Source: Yinghuangia seranimata (GTDB taxonomy: Bacteria > Actinomycetota > Actinomycetes > Streptomycetales > Streptomycetaceae). Taken from it: DNA of 64,000 bases. The translations under genes were made by a program, and so were the position numbers. The stretch is taken from contig NZ_JASAOI010000002.1 in the NCBI RefSeq assembly GCF_029953285.1, positions 310,001 through 374,000 of the forward strand. The letters run 5' to 3'. This document shows positions 28,275-37,727 of this stretch, in pieces (position 1 is the first letter of the stretch; every line of letters begins with the position of its first letter). The notes beneath the pieces were generated by a model, which was not told the origin of the DNA, ran no database searches, and saw only the letters and a program-made list of their open reading frames with translations.

Positions 28275-31206
28275 CCACGACGTCGTACGGCGGCGTGCCG
28301 CCCCCGGCGCCGGTCCTCAGCCGAACCGTGTAGTCCGCGGAGTCGGCGGGGATCGGCGCCGAGCGCGTCTGGCACACCGACGCGTACCCGAGCAGCTCGG
28401 ACCCGTCGCCCCGGACCACGTCCAGCTGCACCGAGCAGTCCGCCTTCGGCCCCTGCTTGACCGTCAGCTGCGTGTACCCGGTGACGGTGAACGGCAGCTC
28501 CTTGACGCCGCTCGGGCCGTCGACCTTGCCCGTGCAGCTGACGTTGTCGACGTCGTTCTTCACACACGAGGCGTCCAGCCCACCCGGCGCGGGCGTCGTC
28601 GGCATCGTCTTCTCCTGCTGCGCGACCGCCGCCGCGAACTCGCTCTTCCCGGTGAGCGCGACGTCGAGGATGCAGGCCTCCAGCAGCCCGGCGTCGGTGA
28701 TCCCGGCCGCCCTGCACGTCGCCTCGGCCTGCGCGCGCCCCGGCAGCGTCTTCGGGTCGGGCGCAGCGCGCGGGAAGTTCCGGTCGGTGAACGTCGCGGT
28801 CGACTGGCCGGGCGCATAGTCGAACAGCGACTTCTCCTGCTTGATCCGCCAGTGGTCGGCGTACGCCCCGTGCAGGTCGGCCGGTTTCGCGGGCGGGGCG
28901 AGCACGCTGCCGCCGCCGGTGTCCAGGTCGTTGGCCGGCTTCCCGTCGAAGTCGCCGAGCAGGCCGTTGAGCCGGCCCTTGCGCGAGTCGGGGACGTACA
29001 GGTCCGTCTTGAAGCCCCACGACCCGATCGGCGTGACATAGAGGTGCGAGCCGTCCGGCCACACGACGGTGTAGTTCGCGCCCATCCCGTCGCCGGTGCG
29101 GTTGAGGTAGCCGCCTTTGGGCAGCTTGGTGTCGCCTGCCGCCGGGGTGATCGTCCTGCCGTTGAGGTGCACATCGATACGCGGCTGGGCGCCGGTCGTC
29201 AGATACACCCCCACCTTGTCGCCGTTGACGTTCGCGGCCACCGCCGAGTTGACGCTGATCGAGGTCAGGTTGCCCCAGGGGCTCTGCCGCGACTGCACGA
29301 GCAGGCTGTCGTCCAACGACGCGGCGAGCGTGAACTCACCGACGGACTGCAGGTCGTAGCGCAGCTTGTCGAACGTCTGCAGGTGCGGGTCGCCGTTGCT
29401 GGTCCCGCCGCCGCACGTCGGCGCGAGGAACGGCTTCGCCCGTCCCAGCGAACCGGACGGCTGCCGCGCAAGCATCGACTTCCCGCCGCCCGCGGGCGGC
29501 GTGCACGACGGCGTCGAGGCCCCGCCGGATCCGCCGCCGGATCCGCCCCCGCCTCCGCCGCCGGGCTTGGGCTTGTTCTTCGGGTCGCCGCAGAAGTCCT
29601 TGATGCTCTGGCCGTACATCAGCACCTGCGTGGCCTGCGTACCGCCGGTCGCGCCGAGGTAGCCGCGCCCCGGGTCGACCTTGGTGAAGTCCGTTCCGTA
29701 GCCGGGGCTGTCCTCCGGGCACTCGCACTTGGACCCGAGCGTGCAGTACACGTCCGTGAGGTGCTCGGGCAACGTGAAGTCATAGCCCGGCGCCGGGCCG
29801 AACCGGCCGAACAACGTGCCGCCCTTGCCCTGTTCGAGGCGCACGATGTCCGCATTGAGGTCGAGTCGCGCGAACATCGGTTCGAACGCCCCGGGATCGA
29901 CCGCGTTGACCTGGTGGGCGTTGGTGAGCGGGATGACGACCTTGCCGTCGCGCAGGCCGTCGTCGGTGATACCGATGCCGTCGGTGTTCCACGCGGGCCC
30001 GTGCTCGCCGCCGCGGTAGAAACCGGCGCCCCACGCAGTGAGCACGTCGTCCCGTCTGCCGTCGAGCAGCGCGTTGAACGCGTCCGTGTTGTGCGGTCTC
30101 TTGCCGGCGCTGCCGGCGTTCAGGGCCGGGCGGATCACCGACCACACGTCCACGCCGCGGTACTCGAGCTCGTTGAAGAAGCCCATCGCGGCCTCGTCCA
30201 TCGTGCGGAGATCGAGCTTGTCGAGGGTGAGGTACTTCTTCCAGTCCCACGGCTGGTCGTAGTGGCCGGTGACCTTGGCGGCGATCCAGTCGCACATGCC
30301 TTGTGTCAGCCATTCGGGGGTATGGCCGAAGAAGTCCTCGTCGTCGAGGATCATCCCCTGGGCGCAGTGCCCGAGTTCGTGGGCGAGGAACTCCTCGCGC
30401 TGCCGGGCCGTGAACGAGTCTTCGCCGGTCGTCCTGCCTGTCTTCGGGTCCTTCTTTTTCGCGAACGTCACCGGGTACACGTTGACCTCGCACTGCTGCC
30501 CGGACGTGGTGCTGTTCCAGCCCGTGGCGTCGGCGAGGGCGTCGGGGCGCTGGTTGAACGGGCGGCACGCCGCGATGTGCACCCTGGTGTCGAGCTTCAG
30601 GTTGGGGGCGAGCTTGTCCCACAGCTCGTGGAGTTGCGTTTCGATGGCCTTGTCGGCACGGCTCCCGGGGCCGCACGAGGCGATCACAGGGTCGAGGGCG
30701 GGCGGCATCGCGGGCTTGGCCGCACCCTTCGTCCCGCCGGGCGACGCCTTGGTCGGGCGCGGCGTCGTGGTCGGCTTGGGCGTCGGCCCCCGTGTCCCGC
30801 CGGCCTTGCGTAGGGCGACGGCGCGCGGTTCGTCCTGCCCGGTCAACGCGGCGACGGCCGCCCGCTGGTCCGCGGACAACTGGTCCCAGTAGAGGCTGAT
30901 CCAATGCAGGGCCGATGTGCCCGACTGCACTCCGGAGGTCGTCGCCTGCGGAGCCTGGACGCCGGGCAGCGGCCCGTACGCGACCGCGAAGCCGGCCAGC
31001 GCCATCTCCTGGCTGACCTCGCCCTCGGGGCCGGACATGGCCAGGACCTTCTGCCAGGCGGTCGGCTCGGCCTTGGCGCCGCCCCCCTTCTCGTCCTTGT
31101 CGGTGAGGTGCTTGAGGAAGCCGCAACCCCCCACCGTCAGCATGAGCGCGGCGGCGAGCACCGCCACCGCCGCCCTCATCCGCGTCGACAACCCCGCTGC
31201 GTGCAT
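28258..31206 (-). CDS. lipoprotein with metallopeptidase-like and von Willebrand type D domains (paralogue 1)
   Basis: A 982-residue surface lipoprotein: signal peptide with lipobox TVGGC (Cys28), a PEGEVSQEMALAGFAVAYG helical region, a Pro/Thr/Lys linker (about 138-168), and a Cys-rich metallopeptidase-like region with HELGHC (His276, Glu277, His280). Residue 302 in WLTQG, where gluzincins normally have the third ligand Glu, is Gln. A Gly/Ser linker (about 548-562) leads to a VWD domain from GDPHLQTFD (605-613) through LNGLLGDFDGKPANDL, where the usual CGLC cysteines are replaced. A beta-rich C-terminal domain follows. ATG 31206 gives a normal lipoprotein signal; the longer frame does not. 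It is the downstream gene of a tandem pair with 31326-34331. Confidence 0.88.
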   Translation of the reverse strand: MHAAGLSTRMRAAVAVLAAALMLTVGGCGFLKHLTDKDEKGGGAKAEPTAWQKVLAMSGPEGEVSQEMALAGFAVAYGPLPGVQAPQATTSGVQSGTSALHWISLYWDQLSADQRAAVAALTGQDEPRAVALRKAGGTRGPTPKPTTTPRPTKASPGGTKGAAKPAMPPALDPVIASCGPGSRADKAIETQLHELWDKLAPNLKLDTRVHIAACRPFNQRPDALADATGWNSTTSGQQCEVNVYPVTFAKKKDPKTGRTTGEDSFTARQREEFLAHELGHCAQGMILDDEDFFGHTPEWLTQGMCDWIAAKVTGHYDQPWDWKKYLTLDKLDLRTMDEAAMGFFNELEYRGVDVWSVIRPALNAGSAGKRPHNTDAFNALLDGRRDDVLTAWGAGFYRGGEHGPAWNTDGIGITDDGLRDGKVVIPLTNAHQVNAVDPGAFEPMFARLDLNADIVRLEQGKGGTLFGRFGPAPGYDFTLPEHLTDVYCTLGSKCECPEDSPGYGTDFTKVDPGRGYLGATGGTQATQVLMYGQSIKDFCGDPKNKPKPGGGGGGGSGGGSGGASTPSCTPPAGGGKSMLARQPSGSLGRAKPFLAPTCGGGTSNGDPHLQTFDKLRYDLQSVGEFTLAASLDDSLLVQSRQSPWGNLTSISVNSAVAANVNGDKVGVYLTTGAQPRIDVHLNGRTITPAAGDTKLPKGGYLNRTGDGMGANYTVVWPDGSHLYVTPIGSWGFKTDLYVPDSRKGRLNGLLGDFDGKPANDLDTGGGSVLAPPAKPADLHGAYADHWRIKQEKSLFDYAPGQSTATFTDRNFPRAAPDPKTLPGRAQAEATCRAAGITDAGLLEACILDVALTGKSEFAAAVAQQEKTMPTTPAPGGLDASCVKNDVDNVSCTGKVDGPSGVKELPFTVTGYTQLTVKQGPKADCSVQLDVVRGDGSELLGYASVCQTRSAPIPADSADYTVRLRTGAGGGTPPYDVVVSASG

Positions 31207-31325
31207 GCCGTCCCCCCGGACGCTTCGGGCCGGTGGTCTCCCCGCGACGGCCCCTCTGATTTCACGGTAGGTACGCGCTGTCCCGGCCACCCGGGACCGC
31301 TGTCCCGACTTCCGTCACAGCCTCG

Positions 31326-34300
31326 TCACACGCCGCTTCCAACGGTGAAGCCGTACGTTCCCGCGACCGCGGCGTCGGTCTTGTCGACCACCACGAAGTA
31401 CTCGCCGTCCGCCGGCAGAACGACCGGTCCCAGGTCCCGGCACACCGACACCGGCTTCCGCAGCAGCGTGGCCTCGGAGTACCGGACGACGATGTCCCGG
31501 TACAGCGACCAGCGCAGCCGGCAGTCGGCGTCGCCGGTGTGGCGCAGGTCGACGGTGGTGCCCTTCGTGCCGGTGAACGCGAACTCGTGGTCCCAGTCGC
31601 CGGCCGGCAGGTAGCCCGCGCAGGCCATCGCGCCCGTGCCGCCGGTGCGTACCGTGTCGCCGACCGCGACCGGGAACCGCTTGGTGTTGGCGGCGCCCGG
31701 CGTCGTGACCACGCACGCCGGGTCCACCGGCAGGCCGGCGCCCGCGCCCGGCCCGGCCGCCGCCTGGAACTTCTGCTCCGCGCCCGCGCTGCGCGCGAAC
31801 TCGTCGTGCCCGGTGAGCGCGACGTCCGCGACGCACGCCTCACGCAGCCGCGGGTCGGTGACCCCGGCCTCCGCGCAGCGCGCCTCGGCGGCGGGCCGGT
31901 TCGGCAGCGCGGCGGCAGGGCGCTCCGCGGGGAACGCCCGGTCGGTGTACGACGCGGTGGAACGCCCCGGCGCGTAGTCGAACAGCGACTCCTCGGCCCT
32001 GATCCGCCAGTGGTCGGCGAACGCGCCGTGCAGGTCGGCCCACGCCGGCGGCTGCGCGAGCGCCGAACCTCCCGCGGTGACAAGGTCGTTCGCGGGTCGG
32101 CCGTCGAAGTCGCCGAGCAGCCCGGACAGCCCGCCGGCGCGCGCCGCGGCGACGGCGAGGTCCGCCTTGAGGCCATAGCCGCCGATCGGCGTGACGAACA
32201 GCGTGCTTCCGTCCGGCCATGCGACGGCGTAGGCCGGCGCCGCGGCGGCGCCCGAGCGGGTCAGGCGGCCGCCCTTGGGCAGCGCCGTCACCCCGGCCTG
32301 CGGCACGGTCGCGCCGCCGTTGAGGCGGACGTCCACACCACCCGCGCCCGTCAGATAGAACCCGACCCGGTCCCCGGCGACGTCGGCCGCCACCGCCGTG
32401 TTGACGGCGACCGCGCGCGAACCGGCCACCGGCTCCTGGCGGGTCTGCACGCGCATCCCGTCGCCCGGCGCCTGGACGAGCGTGAACTCGCCCGCCGCCT
32501 GGAAGTCGTAGCGGTCGCCGTCGAACGTCGCCAGGTGCGGGTCGCCGAAGCTGGACCCGGCACCGCACCCGGCGCACCCGGACGGCGGGCCTTCGGGGCC
32601 GTTCGGCCCCGGCGCGCTTGGGGACGCCGGAGAGCCGTGAGGCGCAGGCTCCCTCGGATCGGCCGGTTTGCCGCAGAAGTCCGCGAGGCTGCGCCCGCCG
32701 ACCACCACCGCCGCGCTGTCGGTTCCGCCCGTGAGCGCGACCAGCGCGGGCCCGGAGTCGATCCGGGTGAACGCCGTCCCGGCGCCCGGGCTGTTGTCGG
32801 GGCAGCGGCACGCCGCGCCCCGGGTGCAGAACGTCTTCCCGAACGCCTGCGCGAACGTGTAGTCGTCGAGGGCACCCGGCCCGAACCGGCCGTGCGCCGA
32901 GCCGGAACCGCCGTCCCACAGCCGCACCACCTCGGCCTTGAGGTCGACCGAGCCGAGCTGGCCACCGAACGGGCCGCTGAGCTGGGTGTACGCGGGGCCG
33001 TGGTCGGTCACCTGGCCCGACACCTTCGGAACCCAGCTCGACGCGGTGACGCCGACGCCGCGCGCGTCCCATTCGCGGCTGCGCCCGGGCTGCCGGACGA
33101 GTGCGGAGATCCACGCGTCGAGCAGTGCCGCGCGGCCGGGGCCGCCCGCGGTGGTCGTCGCCGCGGTGAACACCGCGTCGCCGCCGGACGGCACCGCCTC
33201 CTTGATTCTTCGGATCGCGGGGAAGAGGTCGACGCCATGCGTCGACAGGTGGAACCAGAAGCCGAGGGCCGACGAGCCGCGCCGGTTCAGCGGTGTCCAG
33301 TCCGGTGTGTCGGCGACCGGCGTCAGATATGTGGGCCACGACGGGTCGTAGCCGGGGATCGATCCTACGAGCGTCGCGGCGCACCACGCCGCGAGGCCTT
33401 CCTCCACCCACGCCGGCATCAGCATGAACCGGGGCTGGGGCAGGATCGCGATGCTGAAGCAGTGCGTCAGCTCTTCGACCAGTGTGAACTCCTGGTCGGC
33501 GCGGCTGTCCGAGCGGAACGGCGGCAGCACGGCGATACGGCAAACGGTCTCCGTGCCGTCGTGCCCTGCGTCGGCGAACGCCCGCACGCCGGGGGCCACC
33601 TCGCCGTGCGGGTCGAACGCGGCGGGGTCGGCCAGGCACACGCGGATGTGCAGGTGGTCCGTCGCGGCGGACATCCGCACGGCCAGCTGATTGGTCTCGT
33701 AGGACGCCCGCGTGTCGATGTCCGGGTCGCGGGACGTGCCCGCAGGGCAGGTGAACAGGCGCCCGGCGGGGGAGCCCGGCGTGGGGGTGTAGCCGGTAGG
33801 CGCGAGCGGCGGCGCGTCCGGGACGGAACGCCGCAGGGGCACGGCTTTCTGCGACGGCGCCGCGTTCGACGTCGCCGTTGCCGTCGCCGAGGGCTTGGCC
33901 GTCGGCGTGGAGGGCTTCGCCGTCGGCCCGGCTCCGTCGCCCTCGCCGTCGCCCACGTCCGGTGTCCCCGCCTGCAACCAGCGGTCCGCCGCCGTCCGCT
34001 GATCGGGCGTCAGCTCGGTCCAGTAGCCCTCGAGCCACCGGACGGCCGCGCTGCCCGAGGTGATCCCGTCGCGACCGCCCTGCGGCGCGGGGACGCCGGG
34101 CAGCGTGCCGAACGTCGCCGCGAACGCCGCGAGCGCCATGTCCTTGGTGACCTCGCCGTGCGGGCCCGCCATGGCCAGCACCCGGTCCCACGCGGTCGGT
34201 TCGGCGGTGTCGGGCCGACGGTCGTCGCGGGCCTTCGCGAGCAGTCCGCAGCCGGCGAGCGCCAGGACCAGGACGAGCGCGACCGCGGTGTGCGCCCACC

Positions 34301-34331
34301 TGCCACGGACGTGCGTACGCGATGCGGACAT
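31326..34331 (-). CDS. lipoprotein with degenerate metallopeptidase-like and von Willebrand type D domains (paralogue 2)
   Basis: A 1001-residue paralogue of the next gene with the same order: lipobox LALAGC (Cys28), GPHGEVTKDMALAAFAATFG, Pro/Thr linker, metallopeptidase-like region, VWD domain from GDPHLATFD (596-604) through SGLLGDFDGRPANDL, then the conserved DHWRI-xx-EESLFDYAPG segment. Here the HExxH position reads EELTHC (Glu286, Glu287, His290), so the first ligand His is lost, but the downstream position keeps Glu311 (WVEEG). The C-terminal domain differs from paralogue 1 and resembles a pre-peptidase C-terminal beta-sandwich. It is first in the pair, with 119 bp between the genes and a distinctive operator-like element upstream. 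Confidence 0.88.
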   Translation of the reverse strand: MSASRTHVRGRWAHTAVALVLVLALAGCGLLAKARDDRRPDTAEPTAWDRVLAMAGPHGEVTKDMALAAFAATFGTLPGVPAPQGGRDGITSGSAAVRWLEGYWTELTPDQRTAADRWLQAGTPDVGDGEGDGAGPTAKPSTPTAKPSATATATSNAAPSQKAVPLRRSVPDAPPLAPTGYTPTPGSPAGRLFTCPAGTSRDPDIDTRASYETNQLAVRMSAATDHLHIRVCLADPAAFDPHGEVAPGVRAFADAGHDGTETVCRIAVLPPFRSDSRADQEFTLVEELTHCFSIAILPQPRFMLMPAWVEEGLAAWCAATLVGSIPGYDPSWPTYLTPVADTPDWTPLNRRGSSALGFWFHLSTHGVDLFPAIRRIKEAVPSGGDAVFTAATTTAGGPGRAALLDAWISALVRQPGRSREWDARGVGVTASSWVPKVSGQVTDHGPAYTQLSGPFGGQLGSVDLKAEVVRLWDGGSGSAHGRFGPGALDDYTFAQAFGKTFCTRGAACRCPDNSPGAGTAFTRIDSGPALVALTGGTDSAAVVVGGRSLADFCGKPADPREPAPHGSPASPSAPGPNGPEGPPSGCAGCGAGSSFGDPHLATFDGDRYDFQAAGEFTLVQAPGDGMRVQTRQEPVAGSRAVAVNTAVAADVAGDRVGFYLTGAGGVDVRLNGGATVPQAGVTALPKGGRLTRSGAAAAPAYAVAWPDGSTLFVTPIGGYGLKADLAVAAARAGGLSGLLGDFDGRPANDLVTAGGSALAQPPAWADLHGAFADHWRIRAEESLFDYAPGRSTASYTDRAFPAERPAAALPNRPAAEARCAEAGVTDPRLREACVADVALTGHDEFARSAGAEQKFQAAAGPGAGAGLPVDPACVVTTPGAANTKRFPVAVGDTVRTGGTGAMACAGYLPAGDWDHEFAFTGTKGTTVDLRHTGDADCRLRWSLYRDIVVRYSEATLLRKPVSVCRDLGPVVLPADGEYFVVVDKTDAAVAGTYGFTVGSGV

Positions 34332-34432
34332 GGCGCCCCCCGGCGTTCCGCGCGGCCGGACTCCCCGGCTCGGCCGCCCTTCTCCGCACGGTAGGCGCGC
34401 GGGTCCGGCTCCGGTGCCCCTCGGGCCGTAAT

Positions 34433-34466
34433 TTCACCACAGTTTTACTGCGGTGAATGTGGTGAA
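34433..34466. promoter_or_regulatory. AT-rich operator-like element upstream of the VWD lipoprotein pair
   Basis: TTCACCACAGT (34433-34443) and ACTGCGGTGAA (34447-34457) form an 11-bp dyad with one mismatch around TTT. A further half-site TGTGGTGAA (34458-34466) follows as a 9-bp direct repeat. The GTTCACC core recalls PhoP units, but the 9-bp period does not fit the 11-bp Pho box. Confidence 0.5.
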
Positions 34467-34502
34467 CCCTTCGAGGCGGCCGGACCCGCGCCGACAGACG
34501 TG

Positions 34503-35306
34503 TCAGTCCTTGTACTCCGGCACCCGCTTCTCCTTGCGGGCGATGATCGCCTCTTCGAAGTTCTGCGTCGTCAGGCGGACGTACAGCTGTGCGTGTCCTT
34601 CCGCGTCCATGTGCGCCTGCATGCTCCCGGCCTCCAGGCCCGCCCACAGCATGCGCTTGGTCACCTCGACGCCGACCCGGCTGAACCCGATGATCCGGTC
34701 CGCCAGGTCGAGGCACTCGTCGAGCAGCTTCTCGCCCGGCACGACCCGCGAGACCAGGCCGATGCGCTCGGCCTCGACGGCGTCGACGTCCCGCCCGGAC
34801 AGCATGATCTCGAACGCGCGCGACGAGCCGATGGCGCGCGGCAGCAGGTAGCTGATGCCGAGCTCGCTCGCCGTCAGCCCGTTGTTGATGCCGGCCGCGC
34901 GGAAGTACGCGGCCTCCGAGGCGATCCGGATGTCCGTCGCGACCGACAGGCAGAACCCGCCGCCGATCGCCGGGCCGTTGATCGCGCCGATCACCGGCTG
35001 GTGCAGCTTGCGCAGCCCGAGGATGACGTCGTCGAGGATCTCCATCGAACGCCGGGCGATGCTGGTGCGGGTCAGCCCCTTCACGCCCGGGATCCGGCCC
35101 GAGCTCTCCAGGTCGGCGCCCGAGCAGAAGCCGCGCCCCGCGCCGGTGAGCACGACCACCCGCGTATCGTTGTCCGCGCTGACCTCCTCGAGGGCCTCGC
35201 GGAAGGGCACCATCACGTCGAACGCCATCGCGTTCATCCGCTCCGGGCGGTTGAGCGTGATCAGGGTCACGTGTGGGCGCGGCTTGTCGATGAGCACAAA
35301 CGACAT
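34503..35306 (-). CDS. enoyl-CoA hydratase/isomerase family protein
   Basis: A 267-residue crotonase-fold protein with LNRPERMNAM, the CoA/oxyanion loop GFCSGADL, a second oxyanion segment INGPAIGGGF and ASELGISYLLPRAIGSSRAF, which carries the Glu in the active-site region. It is probably cytosolic and acts on an acyl-CoA; hydratase and isomerase cannot be separated by eye. The start is ATG 35306. It is divergent from the methyltransferase at 35403, and about 100 bp separate it from that start. It is not obviously linked to the VWD genes downstream. Confidence 0.92.
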   Translation of the reverse strand: MSFVLIDKPRPHVTLITLNRPERMNAMAFDVMVPFREALEEVSADNDTRVVVLTGAGRGFCSGADLESSGRIPGVKGLTRTSIARRSMEILDDVILGLRKLHQPVIGAINGPAIGGGFCLSVATDIRIASEAAYFRAAGINNGLTASELGISYLLPRAIGSSRAFEIMLSGRDVDAVEAERIGLVSRVVPGEKLLDECLDLADRIIGFSRVGVEVTKRMLWAGLEAGSMQAHMDAEGHAQLYVRLTTQNFEEAIIARKEKRVPEYKD

Positions 35307-35402
35307 GGGGCGACATCCTCGAGCGGTCGGCGAGCTGAGCGCGGGTCAGGTGTTCTTGATCGTGTCAATGATGACGGTCCAGCGCACCGGTACGGGGGCA
35401 CG

Positions 35403-36143
35403 ATGTCAAGAGGCGGGCAGGCGGAAAGGCAGCACGGCATGCGGGGCGGGAACGCGGTACCTCCTGCCGACCCGCAGTCGTTCGACACCTTCGCGGGCGA
35501 CTACGACCGCTACTCCGACCTCCACGACCCGCTCGGCGACTGGCTCGCCGCGCGCCTCGCCGAACTCGCCCTCCACGGCGGCCGCGCCCTCGACGCCGGC
35601 TGCGGATCGGGCCGCCACGCGCAGGCCCTCGCCGACACGTACGACGAGGTCGTCGCCGCCGACCTCAGCCCCGCCCTCATCGAGACCGCCCGGCTGCGCC
35701 GCCCGCACGCCAAGGTCCGCTACGAGGCCCTCGACCTGCACCACGTCACCGACGAGGCCGGCTTCGACCTCGTGGTGTGCATGGCGACGCTGCACCACGT
35801 GCCCGACTTGGACAAGGCGCTTCAGCACCTGCGCTCGCTGGTCCGCCCCGGCGGCACCGCCATCCTCGTCGACAACGTGTCGCCCCGGCCCACACCCGCC
35901 CGTTGGGCGTACATCACCGGCGCCGTGTACGAGCTCCCCGCCGACCTCGTCCGCCTCGGCCCCCGCGACGCCTGGTGGCTCTTCCGCTTCCGCACCGGGC
36001 GCCGCTGGCTCGACCACCTGCTCAGCGACCGCTACCTGACCCGCGGCCAGTACGAGCGCCGCTACGCCGCGGCCTTCCCCGGCGCCGCGTTCGACGACCT
36101 GGGCTTCGCCCACGCGATGGTGTGGCACCACGACGCGGCCTGA
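35403..36143 (+). CDS. SAM-dependent methyltransferase (class I)
   Basis: A 246-residue protein with motif I ALDAGCGSGRHAQAL, acidic loop VVAADLSP and motif LVVCMATLHHVPDLDKAL, a UbiE/Methyltransf_11-type fold. ATG 35403 gives a 12-residue leader before a second in-frame ATG at 35439; the latter has a GAAAGG site and is an equally likely start. Its substrate is unknown. It is convergent with the lipoprotein gene 36151-36777, with a 7-bp gap. Divergent pairing with the crotonase gene may mean a common promoter region. Confidence 0.88.
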   Translation: MSRGGQAERQHGMRGGNAVPPADPQSFDTFAGDYDRYSDLHDPLGDWLAARLAELALHGGRALDAGCGSGRHAQALADTYDEVVAADLSPALIETARLRRPHAKVRYEALDLHHVTDEAGFDLVVCMATLHHVPDLDKALQHLRSLVRPGGTAILVDNVSPRPTPARWAYITGAVYELPADLVRLGPRDAWWLFRFRTGRRWLDHLLSDRYLTRGQYERRYAAAFPGAAFDDLGFAHAMVWHHDAA

Positions 36144-36150
36144 CGCGTCG

Positions 36151-36777
36151 TCAGCCCGCCGCCGGGTGCAGGTGGGTGCGCAGGAACTCCGCCAGGTCCT
36201 TCGCGGTCACCGTGCCTTTGGCGGACAGCGCGACCAGCGCCGTGTGCGTGGCGTCCGGCGGCGTGGCCAGGGTGACGACCGCGACCGGCTCGGTCCAGGT
36301 GTGGCAGGAGTTGGTGCACTCGTAGTACTGCTGCTCGAAGACGGTCGCCTCGCCGAGCGGGGTCGCGACGGTCGTGCGGTTCGCGGCGTCGGCCGGGACG
36401 TCCGCGGCGGTGCGGTAGACGCCGTGGTTGCCGTTCCCGGGCTTCTGCGTCGACGGGGCGCACGACGTCGGCCAGGCCATGAACGTCACGCTGCGCTTCG
36501 CGTCGAGGTCGACCCGGATCGGGGGCGGCGGGCAGGTCTTGGCCACGTACGTCCCCGCGGCGGCGTCCGACACCGCGCCGCCCGCCGGGAGGTCGACGGC
36601 GAAGCGGACCGGGTCGGCGTTGATCTGCTCGCTGTGCGGCGGCGCCGACCGGCCCGTCGAGGCGGTCGGCGTGGGGGAGGAGCCGGACGCCGCATCGTCC
36701 GACGACGCGCAGCCCGCCGCCGCGAACACGGCCAGCCCCGCCGCCACGACCGCCCGTGTGATGCTGCCTCGTTCCAT
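36151..36777 (-). CDS. hypothetical lipoprotein
   Basis: A 208-residue protein with a lipoprotein signal ITRAVVAAGLAVFAAAGC (Cys23) and a Ser/Thr/Pro-rich linker. The mature domain contains four cysteines (AKTCPPPP, WPTSCAPS, YYECTNSCHTW) and an alternating beta pattern, typical of small actinobacterial extracytoplasmic proteins. I do not recognise the family. ATG 36777 is the start. It stands alone between a convergent methyltransferase gene and the APH-like gene upstream on the same strand. Confidence 0.75.
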   Translation of the reverse strand: MERGSITRAVVAAGLAVFAAAGCASSDDAASGSSPTPTASTGRSAPPHSEQINADPVRFAVDLPAGGAVSDAAAGTYVAKTCPPPPIRVDLDAKRSVTFMAWPTSCAPSTQKPGNGNHGVYRTAADVPADAANRTTVATPLGEATVFEQQYYECTNSCHTWTEPVAVVTLATPPDATHTALVALSAKGTVTAKDLAEFLRTHLHPAAG

Positions 36778-36878
36778 TGCCCGCCCCCATGACGCGCCGT
36801 GGGCGGCCCTCCGTGCGGGCCGCGCCTACCGGAGGTGAGACGCGCACGGGCCGATCCGGTTCCCGGCGGTCGGCCGCG

Positions 36879-37727
36879 TCAGCCCAGGTCCCACAGCAGG
36901 CGGTAGTACGCGATGCGCTCGGCGTCGGGCGCGATGCCGTACGCGTCGTACAGCACGTGGTCGTAGCCCGTCCCGTAGTTCCAGTCCAGGCTCCACGCCG
37001 CCACGGCGAGGTCGGCCCAGCGGTCGGCGACGCCGAGCGAGCCGAGGTCGACGTGGGCGGCGAACGAACCGTCGGCGTGCAGCATGGTGTTGGGCACGCA
37101 CGTGTCGCCGTGGCAGACGACGAGCCGGTCGATCGGCGGCGGGGTGTCGATGAGCGCGCGGGCTCCGGCCACGGTGAGGTGGCGGTGCTCGGGCGACCAG
37201 TCGGCGGGGCCTTCGCCGTCCTCGATGCGTTCGTCCGCGCGTGCGAGGCGCTGTGCGACGCTCCACTCGAACGGGCAGTCCTCCACCGGCAGCGCGTCGT
37301 GCAGCAGCCGCAGCCCGCGCCCGATCCCGGCCACCGCCGTGGTGATCGTCGCCGCGTCCGCGCACCAACGCGGGTCGACGGCCGTGACGCCCGGCACCGC
37401 GCGCGTGACCAGCCACGCGCCGTCCGCGTCGGACCCGTGCTCGACGACCTCGGGGACCGGGATCCACCGCGACGCCCACGCCAGCCGCGCCGCCTCGCCC
37501 GGCAGGTCGATCTCGGGCGTTCCGGCGGCGACCCACTTGACGTACCTGACGTCGCCGGGCGCGGCGTCGAGACGGAAGGTCAGCCCGCCGAGCTCGTTGA
37601 CCCACACCGGCGTCAGCGGAAACCCGCCCGCGAGCGCGCCCACGACGCCCGGCACCGGGACCGGACCCGTCGGGATCTCCGGGACGACGCGGGGCTCGGA
37701 CGGTACGGGCGTGTCGGCGTGAGTCAT
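36879..37727 (-). CDS. APH(3')-like aminoglycoside phosphotransferase family protein
   Basis: A 282-residue kinase-fold protein with the Brenner motif VVCHGDTCVPNTML (catalytic Asp, Asn) and HVDLGSLGVADRWADLAVAA, which match the APH(3') family closely, plus LLHDALPVEDCPF upstream. APH(3') enzymes use ATP to phosphorylate the 3'-hydroxyl of kanamycin-type aminoglycosides. Chromosomal members in actinomycetes may instead act on other substrates, so resistance is inferred, not shown. ATG 37727 was chosen with GGTGGGG upstream; a GTG at 37733 is also in frame. Confidence 0.8.
   Translation of the reverse strand: MTHADTPVPSEPRVVPEIPTGPVPVPGVVGALAGGFPLTPVWVNELGGLTFRLDAAPGDVRYVKWVAAGTPEIDLPGEAARLAWASRWIPVPEVVEHGSDADGAWLVTRAVPGVTAVDPRWCADAATITTAVAGIGRGLRLLHDALPVEDCPFEWSVAQRLARADERIEDGEGPADWSPEHRHLTVAGARALIDTPPPIDRLVVCHGDTCVPNTMLHADGSFAAHVDLGSLGVADRWADLAVAAWSLDWNYGTGYDHVLYDAYGIAPDAERIAYYRLLWDLG

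Noticed and set aside
28852-34394. Two long forward frames antisense to the VWD genes (653 and 951 codons)
   Set aside because: No known domains, while the reverse frames have lipoboxes, HELGH/EELTH and VWD motifs. Typical high-GC antisense openness.
34433-34466. Pho box (PhoP binding site)
   Set aside because: The GTTCACC core is present, but the repeat period is 9 bp rather than the 11 bp needed for Pho boxes.
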